From: an uncultured Eggerthellaceae bacterium
GTDB taxonomy: Bacteria > Actinomycetota > Coriobacteriia > Coriobacteriales > Eggerthellaceae
Reading direction: 5' to 3'
DNA length: 25,541 nt
Assembly (NCBI GenBank): GCA_934631995.1
Contig: CAKTYF010000017.1
Coordinates: 1-25,541 of the forward strand
The translations under genes were made by a program, and so were the position numbers. Under the pieces are notes generated by a model that made no database searches, had not been told where the DNA came from, and saw only the letters and a list, made by a program, of their open reading frames with translations. This document shows, piece after piece, positions 1-7,114 of the stretch (its first letter is position 1; the number at the start of each line of letters is the position of its first letter).

Positions 1-62
1 AAACGTGCCACTGGCACGTTTTCTTAACGGAATTCCACCTCATCGGTTCGATTCCCGTCGCC
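1..62. repeat. Partial copy of a structured repeat (right half, cut by window edge)
   Basis: Bases 1-58 match 369-426 with two differences (56 of 58 identical), so this is the right half of the element described at 289-426. It holds the end of the AACGTGCC/GGCACGTT hairpin, the segment with GGAATTC, and a tRNA T-arm-like end. Bases 45-62 read GGTTCGATTCCCGTCGCC, identical to the T-arm and first acceptor bases of the tRNA-Gly gene at 502-575, but on the opposite strand. The left half lies outside the window. Bases 63-288, between the copies, contain no gene I can support. Confidence 0.7.
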
Positions 63-288
63 TAAAGCCCGTAGATTCAAGACGGCCTTCAAGATTATCG
101 CAATCAAGACTCGGCGCCTGGTCAAAAGCGAAAAGCGGATCGGCTGAGCAGAAAGGCGCGGCGCGCGACCGAGCGTATCCCGATACGTGATGTTGTCGCG
201 CGAGCGAAGCGTCAAGGACCTTTGTGCCAGCCTAGGCGCTTTGCAGCGTAAAACGAAAACGACCGTTCGTCAGAACGGCCGGAGAGTT

Positions 289-426
289 TGGAGCGGGCGA
301 CGGGACTCCGGCGTTCGCTGTGCGAACCCCGACCCCTCCCTCGCAAGCTCGGTCGGGCGAATTCCTGAAAACGTGCCACCGGCACGTTTTCTTGACGGAA
401 TTCCACCTCATCGGTTCGATTCCCGT
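289..426. repeat. Cloverleaf-like repeat derived in part from tRNA-Gly 3' end
   Basis: This is a compact non-coding repeat of about 138 bases. Its left end (289-305) is an exact 17-base copy of the 3' end of the tRNA-Gly gene at 502-518. Its right end (413-426, GGTTCGATTCCCGT) copies the same tRNA's T-arm in the opposite orientation. The ends can pair (ACGGGA 300-305 with TCCCGT 421-426). Between them lie three hairpins: GTTCGC/GCGAAC at 313-327, CCCGACC/GGTCGGG at 328-357, and a nested stem at 359-403 (GAATTCC/GGAATTC outside, AAAACGTGCC/GGCACGTTTT inside). A second copy, truncated by the window edge, is at 1-62. No open frame here is convincing. It could be a small mobile repeat, a processed structured RNA, or scars of integration at the tRNA gene. 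Confidence 0.6.
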
Positions 427-460
427 TACATCCGGCCAGGCAGCGTTCTCTCAGGCAGCA

Positions 461-493
461 ACAAAAACAGCCCAGGAATATTTCCTGGGCTGT
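461..493 (-). terminator. Rho-independent terminator of the tRNA-Pro/tRNA-Gly operon
   Basis: A perfect 12-bp stem (467-478 with 482-493) with a 3-base loop lies directly after the tRNA-Gly 3' end. On the minus strand it is followed by TTTTTG. Confidence 0.9.
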
Positions 494-501
494 AACGTTT
501 C

Positions 502-575
502 TGGAGCGGGCGACGGGAATCGAACCCGCCTCATCAGCTTGGAAGGCTGAGGTTCTACCAATGAACTACGCCCGC
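502..575 (-). tRNA. tRNA-Gly (anticodon TCC)
   Basis: A full 74-nt cloverleaf is seen on the minus strand. The acceptor stem is GCGGGCG/CGCCCGC, the D arm GTTC-ATTGGTA-GAAC, the anticodon arm TCAGC-CTTCCAA-GCTGA with anticodon TCC, and the T arm GCGGG-TTCGATT-CCCGT. The discriminator is T and CCA is encoded in the gene (502-504). It is the second gene of a two-tRNA transcript, 5 bases after tRNA-Pro. Its 3' end is partly duplicated at 289-305. Confidence 0.96.
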
Positions 576-580
576 AAAAG

Positions 581-657
581 TGGTCGGGACGACAGGATTC
601 GAACCTGCGACATCTTGCTCCCAAAGCAAGCGCGCTACCAAACTGCGCCACGTCCCG
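581..657 (-). tRNA. tRNA-Pro (anticodon TGG)
   Basis: A 77-nt cloverleaf on the minus strand. The acceptor stem is CGGGACG/CGTCCCG, the anticodon arm is CTTGC-TTTGGGA-GCAAG with anticodon TGG, the T loop is TTCGAAT, and the discriminator is A with an encoded CCA (581-583). It is the first gene of the tRNA pair. The proofreading enzyme YbaK, which in its family deacylates mischarged tRNA-Pro, is encoded about 1.8 kb away; I treat this as coincidence. Confidence 0.96.
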
Positions 658-678
658 TTGCTTTAGCAGTGACTTAAC

Positions 679-708
679 ATTATATCCTAATTTAGCCGCG
701 CGATGCAA
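679..708 (-). promoter_or_regulatory. Likely promoter of the tRNA-Pro/tRNA-Gly operon
   Basis: A consensus -10 box TATAAT (minus strand, 679-684) lies about 20 bases before tRNA-Pro. An 18-base spacer separates it from a weaker -35, TTGCAT (703-708). The promoter overlaps the last codons of rdgB, so the tRNAs need not depend on read-through. Confidence 0.65.
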
Positions 709-1294
709 TTAATTCTGCAAGTTTCCTCAAAGCAACCCCTCGATGGGAGATTTTCGCCTTCTCATCCTGCGAAACCTCGGCAAATGTGAGCTCGCCATTG
801 TATTTGTCGGGATAAAAAAGCGGATCATAGCCGAAGCCGCCTTCACCGCGACGTTCGAAACCAATCTTGCCCTCAACGGTTCCTTCAGCCACCAGTTCGC
901 TGCCGTCTTCGTCAATGAACACAAGCGAGCACACATAACGCCCGGTGCGCTGCTCCCACGGCACGTTCACAAGCTCGGAAAGCAACTTGTCATTGTTCGC
1001 CTCGTCATCGCATTGCTCTCCTGCATAGCGAGCGGAATACACACCAGGACGGCCATCCAAAGCGTCAACCATAATGCCGGAGTCATCGGCCAGCGCGGCC
1101 AGACCGCCACTGGCCTGGTGCGCCGCAAGTGCTTTAATGCGCGCGTTGCCCACAAATGTATCGGCATCTTCCGCCGGGTCGGACACCACGCCTAGCTGGC
1201 GCAGCGTCTTGAACTCCCAGCCGTCCATAGCCAGAGCGCCTTCGATTTCGCTTACTTTATGCGAATTGTTCGTTGCCAAAACGATTGTCTTCAC
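692..1294 (-). CDS. rdgB: Non-canonical purine NTP pyrophosphatase (RdgB/HAM1 family)
   Basis: This cytosolic housekeeping enzyme hydrolyses ITP, dITP and XTP to the monophosphates, keeping deaminated purines out of DNA and RNA. The protein is 200 residues, the usual family length. Motifs seen in order are ATNNSHKVSEI at the N-terminus (nucleotide-binding loop), LADDSGIMVDAL with catalytic Asp near residue 71, GRPGVYSARYAG, GFGYDPLF, and SHRGVALRKL at the C-terminus. I chose the GTG start at 1294 because it gives the family-typical N-terminus VKTIVLATNN and has AGGAAAGG just upstream. Longer in-frame starts up to 1342 lack this support. It lies 156 bases downstream of murI on the same strand; the pair is common in bacteria and may be cotranscribed. 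Its 3' end contains the tRNA promoter. Confidence 0.93.
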   Translation of the reverse strand: MKTIVLATNNSHKVSEIEGALAMDGWEFKTLRQLGVVSDPAEDADTFVGNARIKALAAHQASGGLAALADDSGIMVDALDGRPGVYSARYAGEQCDDEANNDKLLSELVNVPWEQRTGRYVCSLVFIDEDGSELVAEGTVEGKIGFERRGEGGFGYDPLFYPDKYNGELTFAEVSQDEKAKISHRGVALRKLAELIASRG

Positions 1295-1450
1295 AGCTTT
1301 TCCTTTCCTATTGCGCAGCATTATCGCCGTTGCAAGACGCACCTACACGTCAACTCCGCACGTCGCACCACACCCTATCGCAACAGCAACATCGCACGCC
1401 CGCACGGCGCGTCACAAAGCGTCCTTTCATGCTACAACTGCGCACCTGTC

Positions 1451-2323
1451 TCACGTCAAATCAACGTGAGCCACATCGCGCAGTTCTGTCTTGAAAACGC
1501 GTCCGCCAAAACGACGAAACTCCTCAACGTCATTCCCGGTTGTAAAAAACTTCCATTGCGCCGTGTTGTCCTTGCTCGCAAGTTGGCCGCGCCGCGCAAG
1601 CGTTTCCGCAACGTCGTGCGCCGTTTCCGCAGCGGACGAAATGAGCGTCACTTCCCGTCCGACCACGCCTCCAATCAGCGATTTCAGAAGCGGATAATGC
1701 GTGCATCCCAAAACAAGCGTGTCAATATGGCAGCGACGCAGCGGATCCAAATACTCAATGGCAATCTTTTGGAACTCGGGACGTATGTAGACCTTCGAAG
1801 CTTCGGACATGAACGTTTCCACAGGTCCTTCCGCCATGCGAACGCCCAACTCGGCGATTTCTACGAAACGCGGCGCCGGCGTGGAAAACACCGTAATACC
1901 CGCGTCCAAATTGCGAATCGCCGTGGAATACGCGCCCGACTCGATGGTGCCTTTTGTGGCAATAACGCCAACACGCCTGTTCAACGTGGCGCGAACCGCA
2001 GCACGTGCACCTGGTTCCACCACGCCCACCACTGGCACGCTAAACGTTTGCTGCGCATGCGCCAAACCTGCCGCCGTTGCCGTATTGCACGCAATGACCA
2101 GCAGCTTCACACCTTGATTAACCAGCCATCCGCCAATTTGCTGCACGAAGCCGTCAACCTCGTGCAAATCGCGCGGGCCGTAAGGACAGCGCGCTGAATC
2201 GCCCACGTACACAATGTTCTCATGAGGCAGGCGCTCAGCAATGGCGCGCGCCACGGTAAGCCCACCGTACCCCGAATCGAAAATGCCAATAGGCGCATTG
2301 CTATATGTTCCTTCTTTTTGCAT
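1451..2323 (-). CDS. murI: Glutamate racemase
   Basis: MurI converts L-glutamate to D-glutamate for peptidoglycan stem peptides. The 290-residue protein has all family signatures: IGIFDSGYGGLTV (Asp16), YVGDSARCPYG, the first catalytic cysteine in ACNTATAAG (Cys79) and the second in LGCTHYPLL (Cys207). The ATG at 2323 is the only sensible start. A -10-like TATACT lies 7-12 bases upstream, so the transcript could begin at or next to the ATG. An AAGGAG is present but 15 bases away, long for a ribosome-binding site. It reads toward rdgB and diverges from ybaK. Confidence 0.95.
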   Translation of the reverse strand: MQKEGTYSNAPIGIFDSGYGGLTVARAIAERLPHENIVYVGDSARCPYGPRDLHEVDGFVQQIGGWLVNQGVKLLVIACNTATAAGLAHAQQTFSVPVVGVVEPGARAAVRATLNRRVGVIATKGTIESGAYSTAIRNLDAGITVFSTPAPRFVEIAELGVRMAEGPVETFMSEASKVYIRPEFQKIAIEYLDPLRRCHIDTLVLGCTHYPLLKSLIGGVVGREVTLISSAAETAHDVAETLARRGQLASKDNTAQWKFFTTGNDVEEFRRFGGRVFKTELRDVAHVDLT

Positions 2324-2329
2324 GGGGAA

Positions 2330-2344
2330 AGTATAACGCTCCTT
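2330..2344 (-). promoter_or_regulatory. Possible murI promoter giving a leaderless transcript
   Basis: TATACT (2330-2335, minus strand) is a good -10 match, six bases from the start codon, so the predicted transcription start falls on or beside the A of ATG. No convincing -35 is visible. The alternative reading is a normal leader using AAGGAG at 2339-2344 as a distant ribosome site. Confidence 0.4.
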
Positions 2345-2499
2345 ACGCCAAGCGGGCGCACTGTGCTACCCTTTTCCGAAATAAGGAAACAACGCGAACG
2401 CCTTGCAGGCAAGCTGGTTCGCTGCAAGATTCAGCGGCGCTCCACGCCGACGCAACGCAAAGAACGTTCGCAAAACCAAGAAGAAGCGCTGAATGAGCC

Positions 2500-2982
2500 A
2501 TGTCCAAAGATAAAGAGCTGAAAACAAACGTCATGCGCATGCTTGATGCTGCGAAAATCCCCCACACTGTGCGCACATATGAGACCGATGGCAGCCACAC
2601 GGGAACCGAGATTGCCGCCATGCTGGGACTCGATAAAGAAAGCGTGTTCAAAACGCTGGTCACGCGCGGAAAATCAGGCGAATATTACGTGTTTATGATT
2701 CCCGTGGCCGAGGAGCTTGACTTGAAGAAAGCAGCAGCGGCCGTTGGCGAGAAAGCCGTGAGCATGATCAAGTCAAAGGAGCTTTTGCCGCTTACGGGCT
2801 ACATCCACGGTGGCTGCAGTCCGCTGGGCATGAAGAAGCAGTTCGTGACCAGCATCGACGAAACGGCGGAGCTGTTCGATCGCATTAGTTATTCAGGCGG
2901 ACATATTGGCTGCCAAGTAGAAACATCGCTCGAAGACCTGGAAAGCCTGATTCCGCTCATCCATGCCGACTTGACGGTATAA
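2500..2982 (+). CDS. ybaK: Aminoacyl-tRNA deacylase, YbaK/EbsC family (Cys-tRNA(Pro) deacylase)
   Basis: YbaK proteins hydrolyse Cys-tRNA(Pro) made in error by prolyl-tRNA synthetase, acting in trans in the cytosol. The 160-residue protein is full length and shows the family pattern: GSHTGTEIAAMLG near residues 31-43, SVFKTLVTRG with the conserved lysine, and GGCSPLGMKKQFVTSID in the second half, the hallmark YbaK loop. The ATG at 2500 gives the normal N-terminus; upstream purines (AAGAAGAAG) make only a weak ribosome site. The gene stands alone on the plus strand, divergent from murI and convergent with the L,D-transpeptidase, with which it shares paired palindromes at 3025-3112. Exact substrate specificity cannot be read from sequence. 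Confidence 0.9.
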   Translation: MSKDKELKTNVMRMLDAAKIPHTVRTYETDGSHTGTEIAAMLGLDKESVFKTLVTRGKSGEYYVFMIPVAEELDLKKAAAAVGEKAVSMIKSKELLPLTGYIHGGCSPLGMKKQFVTSIDETAELFDRISYSGGHIGCQVETSLEDLESLIPLIHADLTV

Positions 2983-3024
2983 GCGCGCTCAAAACACCTA
3001 ATCGCTGGCGCAACAAAAAAGACG

Positions 3025-3057
3025 GATGTTAAAAAGACCCCGTCACTTTTTAACATC
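3025..3057. terminator. Perfect 12-bp inverted repeat, probable bidirectional terminator
   Basis: GATGTTAAAAAG (3025-3036) pairs with CTTTTTAACATC (3046-3057) around a 9-base loop between convergent ybaK and the transpeptidase gene. On the minus strand an alternative GACGG/CCGTC stem is followed by TTTTTTG, which looks like an intrinsic terminator. Confidence 0.6.
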
Positions 3058-3079
3058 TGCCGCCGCCGTCAACGCAAAA

Positions 3080-3112
3080 TTGTTGACAAAAGGTGGGGTA
3101 ATTTGTCAACAA
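3080..3112. terminator. Second inverted repeat in the convergent spacer
   Basis: TTGTTGACAAA (3080-3090) pairs perfectly with TTTGTCAACAA (3102-3112), loop 11 bases. It sits 24 bases before the transpeptidase stop side and could terminate the minus-strand transcript or bind a protein. The AT-rich stem makes it a weaker terminator than the neighbouring repeat. Confidence 0.45.
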
Positions 3113-3136
3113 ATTGGTTGCTCTTGTCCTATCCTC

Positions 3137-4849
3137 TTACCAGTGGACAACGACGACGGTGCCTACGTCTACGATGCCGTAGAGCTCGGCCGCTTTGCTG
3201 GGCGGAAGATTCACGCAGCCGTGGCTACCATAGCCGTCGCGATACATCGTACCGCCGAAATCGGGCTGCCAGGGCGCATCGTGCAGCGCGTACACGTTGC
3301 CAATGAAAGGCATCCAGTAAGCCACCGTTGACTCGTTGGGCTTCTCCTTGCCTTCCTCGTAGGTACGCAGACGCTCGTTGGTAGCTTTGCGCGTAATGGA
3401 ATAGACGCCGGTGGGCGTGTTGCGCGTGGAATAATTCACGTTCCCCGAAATGAAATCGCTCTCCCAAATGACCGATCCGTCTTCATCGAAGAAATAGGCA
3501 TGCTGTTCTGCCAGATCAATGTCGATATAGCGCGTCCATTCGGCGCCCGTTTCCAAGTTGTAATAAGCACCTTCGCTCTCACACGGAATAGCAATCTCGC
3601 CCTGCTCGCTGTCATGCACCGCCGCAACAATCATATCGGTAAGCGCAGCCGTATCAAGCTTCCAGCCAAAGGCAGGACCGCCACTCACGGTAATTTCTTT
3701 GCCATCGGGACGCGTATACGTGTGCTCAGTACCATACGTATTCAACTTATCGGCCATTTCCTGCGCCCACAGCTCAACGGCTTCCTCGTTCAGCGAGACG
3801 TTGCGATTGTCGTCGTAGACAATCCAGTCAAGCACGTTGCCTTTGTTAATTTTCAGCGCCGGATAACCACCCAAAGTCAACGTCACATTTACCTGAGAAA
3901 GCGCATTGACCTGATCTGCAGCGCTTTTCAAGCTATCATCGGTGGAGAAGACCGCCGGCGCAACAAGATCACGCTCGGTAAGCTCAAGGTGTGCATGAAC
4001 AAGACGCAGCGCAGCATCGACATCGGTAAGAACCTGTTTTTTATCAAGCTTCGTGCCTGCCTGCTCAGGAGCAATCACGACAGCATCGGTCGCCTCATCG
4101 TAGGCAAGACGAGCGTCCACAGGGTCAGTTGCCGTTTCGTTGCAAGCATCAAGGGTTTCATCCAAAAGCTCAGTCACCGTCTGCTTGTCGTAAGAAACAG
4201 CAAACGTTGCGTTTTTGCCCGCCTGGGTGAACAGCTCAACAGGCCACGTCCACGGATTCACATACGCCAGCATATCCTGATCCGGATCAAGACCGTAGGA
4301 AATCTCTTTGCCGGGAATCGTTAGCTCGCAACCATAACCCGTAACCTCAAGCTGATAGCCATCCAGCGTGGCAGCGATTTTTCCCCGCATTTCATCAGGC
4401 GTTTTCCAAGAAACGTCAACACCATTGATATTTGTACCGGGAAGAAAATGACTCATAAAGAAAATAGCACCAGCAAGATAAAGCGCAACAATAACGCCTA
4501 GAACGATTCCAACGATTTTAAGCTTCCCGCGTGAGCGCGGCATGTCGTACGCAGCAGCGTCGGAAGAGAAGAAATCCTGGCTGTTATTGGCATTGTTAGC
4601 TGCTTCGACTTCGGCAGAGACCTTCGTCTTTTCTTCCGCCTTACTTTTCGCCTTCCCCTTCGCGGATTTCCCCGATTTCGTGGACGCATCGGCGGTTACC
4701 GGCTTCACCGCATCTGCGGATACAGCAGGCGCAGCAGGAGCCGCTTTAGCAGCATGTTTTGGCTTTTCGGAAGAGGTCTCTTCTTTTTTCACATGTTTTG
4801 CACTCATGACCAGATCGCTAATGCTCTCTTTGTTTCTTCGAATTCCCAT
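3137..4849 (-). CDS. Membrane-anchored L,D-transpeptidase (YkuD domain)
   Basis: This enzyme family makes 3-3 peptidoglycan cross-links outside the cell. The 570-residue protein has a cytoplasmic, Ala/Lys/Glu-rich low-complexity N-terminus (about 1-108), one membrane helix at about 111-133, an extracellular substrate-binding region of the PG_binding_4 type (about 135-430), and a C-terminal YkuD domain from about 435. The catalytic motif SHGCVN places the nucleophile at Cys545 and its histidine at 543, and HDAPWQPDFGG precedes it. The C-terminus ends right after the domain (VVVVHW). I took the ATG at 4849 because an extended -10 promoter lies 19-27 bases upstream; a second ATG at 4807 would only shorten the cytoplasmic tail. 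It is a single-gene unit bounded by the 4907-4941 terminator and the 3025-3112 palindromes. Confidence 0.9.
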   Translation of the reverse strand: MGIRRNKESISDLVMSAKHVKKEETSSEKPKHAAKAAPAAPAVSADAVKPVTADASTKSGKSAKGKAKSKAEEKTKVSAEVEAANNANNSQDFFSSDAAAYDMPRSRGKLKIVGIVLGVIVALYLAGAIFFMSHFLPGTNINGVDVSWKTPDEMRGKIAATLDGYQLEVTGYGCELTIPGKEISYGLDPDQDMLAYVNPWTWPVELFTQAGKNATFAVSYDKQTVTELLDETLDACNETATDPVDARLAYDEATDAVVIAPEQAGTKLDKKQVLTDVDAALRLVHAHLELTERDLVAPAVFSTDDSLKSAADQVNALSQVNVTLTLGGYPALKINKGNVLDWIVYDDNRNVSLNEEAVELWAQEMADKLNTYGTEHTYTRPDGKEITVSGGPAFGWKLDTAALTDMIVAAVHDSEQGEIAIPCESEGAYYNLETGAEWTRYIDIDLAEQHAYFFDEDGSVIWESDFISGNVNYSTRNTPTGVYSITRKATNERLRTYEEGKEKPNESTVAYWMPFIGNVYALHDAPWQPDFGGTMYRDGYGSHGCVNLPPSKAAELYGIVDVGTVVVVHW

Positions 4850-4867
4850 TTTGGCCGTATTCGGGTA

Positions 4868-4876
4868 ATTATATCA
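4868..4876 (-). promoter_or_regulatory. Extended -10 promoter of the L,D-transpeptidase gene
   Basis: TGATATAAT on the minus strand is a perfect TG-n-TATAAT extended -10. There is no clear -35, as usual for this class. The predicted start near 4861 leaves a leader of about 12 bases without a clear ribosome site. Confidence 0.6.
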
Positions 4877-4906
4877 GCTTCGCTGGCAGCACCCTGCATA
4901 CATAAG

Positions 4907-4941
4907 AAAAACGTCCCGATTCGGCAGAAACGGAACGTTTT
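4907..4941 (-). terminator. Rho-independent terminator after the MetRS-like gene
   Basis: AAAACGTTCC pairs with GGGACGTTTT (4908-4917 with 4932-4941, one G-T pair) and is followed on the minus strand by a T-rich tract, about 65 bases past the stop codon at 5006. Confidence 0.8.
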
Positions 4942-5005
4942 CAGTGATGTTCGTAATCGCGAAGCGCAAAATGCCTGATAGCAAGCACATGTCCAAGCAA
5001 TAATT

Positions 5006-7021
5006 CTACTTGAACTGGCTCGGATGCTTCTCGAAGAAGTCATAGCGCGGCGGCAAATCTTCCACGGCATGCCCGCCTGCTGCACGCTCTTCTGCGGTGC
5101 ACAGTTCCGCCAGGCTCTCGAAATCCGCATTCCAGCTGAAGAAGCGCTGCGCGTCAAAACCAAGGCGGTCGCAAATCTTCTGGCAGCCACCCGGCACCAC
5201 GGGATGCATCATCACCGAGCAAACCCACAGCAGATACGCGCTATCAAGCAACACCTGGCGACGCTTTTCGGTGTCGCCCGCCTGCTCAGCATTGCGAATG
5301 CCATCGGCCCAATACTTTTGCGCGTAGCGGATAAACGTATCGGAAAGCGAAACAATGGAATGCAGCTCCACCTTGTGCATAACCTGATCGTAGTTCAAAA
5401 GCGCATCATGTGCGGCGGCCACCACGCTGGGCGTAACAGCTCCAACAGGGATAACGCCGCCGAAGTTCTTCTGCGCTTCGTAGAAACAACTGCGCGCCAA
5501 GCGGTTGAACACATTCGTAAGCAGCGCGCCTTCCTTCAACGCAGGGTCGGCATAACGCGTATCTTCGCGCTTTTGCGGATCGGGATCGAAAGGCTTTGGC
5601 GAAAAACCGACCGATTTCTGATCAAGACCGAGTGCAAGCCAGTGCGCACGCAACTGCTCGGGCGTGTAGTAATTCAGCAGCTCATCGGCCGAAGGAGGCT
5701 TCACCGCGCCCGACGAAGACGCCTTCGTCTTACCGAACAGCACATGATGGTTCGCAACTAAGCGCGTTTGACGGACCGGCGCGCCTTCGCCTTCGAAATT
5801 ACCCGGCTGCAATGCCCGGAACAGTGCCGGTTGCGCCACGCCGTAGAAATACAAATTATCCTGGCCAATAAACTGGTAGACCTGCGCATCATCGGCGCAC
5901 CAGAAATCGCGCCAGCTTTCGTGAGGAAGCCCCAGCTCATCGTTGCACGCCTGTGTGAACGAAATAGGAGCCCACAGGCTTTCGGGCCAGCACCACACGG
6001 TAAGACCCTCTACCCCGTCGAACACGGGTGCTTTCACGCCCCACTCAATGTTGCCCGTCATACGAAACGGCACCAGCGCCTTGCCCATACGGAAGCGAAT
6101 GCCGGCAGCGCTTAACACGCCACGGGCGGCATCGCGATCGTCAATCGAGGAAAACTCCAGCTCAAAGCTTTGCTTGCCCTTTTCCGCCGCACGGTATTCA
6201 TGCTGCGGCAGCTGATCGGCAATTTCCAGATACTGATCGTACAGCTCATTTTTGATGTACGTCACCGGTGCGCCTAAAAACTCGCGAATCGTCTGCGGGA
6301 CAATGGCGCGTATATCCGGGTCGGCCTCAAGCTGATCGGTGTAATCGCGCAAATACTGCATGAACGCCGGCAAATCGAAGTACCAGTTTTCCACGGGACG
6401 CATTTCAGGTGTGGTGCCCGAAAGCGTGGACACCGGCTTGAGCAGGTCCTGCGGCTCATACTGATGCCCCAAGTCGCACTCATCCGCATAGCCCTTCTCG
6501 GACTTGCACCCCTGAACAGGGCAATAGCCAATAACTTGGCGGCCATTCAAGAACGTTTCCGCTTGCGCATCGTAGAACTGCAGCGTGGAGGTCTTCTTAA
6601 GCCAGCCGTTCTTGTAGAGCTGCGTCAAAAACTCGTTGCTCACGCGCTGATGCACTTCGCCTGCATGATCCAAACTTGAACCCTGGTAAATGGACAGCTC
6701 GACCTCGTATGCATCAAGCGTTGCCTTCTGGGCATCGTGGTTGCGACGCACGTAATCGGACAGGGTTCCTTGGAACTCCCCCGCCTCAACAAGCTTGCGG
6801 TATCCCTCCATAATGGGAGACCCAAAGCAGTCGGTGCCAGACACGAAACGCACGTTTTCCGCACCAATACGGTCTTTCAGGAAGCGCGCGAAGCAGTCGG
6901 CAGGCACAAAAACGCCACCGACATGGCCGAAATGCAACGCCTTGTTGCCATACGGCATTCCTGCGGTCACGACTGCACGGGCAGGCCACGGTTTTGAGTT
7001 TTCGCTGGTAAACAGTGCCAT
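5006..7021 (-). CDS. Divergent methionyl-tRNA synthetase-like class I aminoacyl-tRNA synthetase
   Basis: Class I enzymes of this type charge tRNA-Met with methionine. The 671-residue protein matches MetRS in order: VTAGMPYGNKALHFGH at 18-33 (HIGH motif, His30 and His33), a zinc-knuckle region at 167-186, GNIEWGV near 323 and a tryptophan-rich WCWPESLW near 343. Two features are abnormal. The KMSKS loop is replaced by GKTKASSSG (430-438). The zinc site shows Cys167, Cys172 and Cys182 but Gly-His where the fourth cysteine is expected. About 55 extra residues occupy 262-320, and there is no C-terminal tRNA-binding domain. ATG at 7021 has AAAGGA upstream. It lies 93 bases after rho on the same strand, so it may share the talC-rho transcript. 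It may be the sole MetRS, adapted, or a paralogue; the window cannot tell. Confidence 0.8.
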   Translation of the reverse strand: MALFTSENSKPWPARAVVTAGMPYGNKALHFGHVGGVFVPADCFARFLKDRIGAENVRFVSGTDCFGSPIMEGYRKLVEAGEFQGTLSDYVRRNHDAQKATLDAYEVELSIYQGSSLDHAGEVHQRVSNEFLTQLYKNGWLKKTSTLQFYDAQAETFLNGRQVIGYCPVQGCKSEKGYADECDLGHQYEPQDLLKPVSTLSGTTPEMRPVENWYFDLPAFMQYLRDYTDQLEADPDIRAIVPQTIREFLGAPVTYIKNELYDQYLEIADQLPQHEYRAAEKGKQSFELEFSSIDDRDAARGVLSAAGIRFRMGKALVPFRMTGNIEWGVKAPVFDGVEGLTVWCWPESLWAPISFTQACNDELGLPHESWRDFWCADDAQVYQFIGQDNLYFYGVAQPALFRALQPGNFEGEGAPVRQTRLVANHHVLFGKTKASSSGAVKPPSADELLNYYTPEQLRAHWLALGLDQKSVGFSPKPFDPDPQKREDTRYADPALKEGALLTNVFNRLARSCFYEAQKNFGGVIPVGAVTPSVVAAAHDALLNYDQVMHKVELHSIVSLSDTFIRYAQKYWADGIRNAEQAGDTEKRRQVLLDSAYLLWVCSVMMHPVVPGGCQKICDRLGFDAQRFFSWNADFESLAELCTAEERAAGGHAVEDLPPRYDFFEKHPSQFK

Positions 7022-7114
7022 ATTCTATCCTTTTACCTGGTATCAAGTTCTTACCTGGTCATTCAAATCAGCGAGTCAACGTGCAAACAAGCGCGCTGAC
7101 CCGCCTCGTTCAAC

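Noticed and set aside
413..426. T-arm-like sequence as evidence for an extra tRNA gene
   Set aside because: No acceptor, D or anticodon arm accompanies it; it is a fragment within the repeat.
187..495. Short open frames over the tRNA-derived repeat
   Set aside because: They run through structured repeat and terminator sequence and have no protein-like features.
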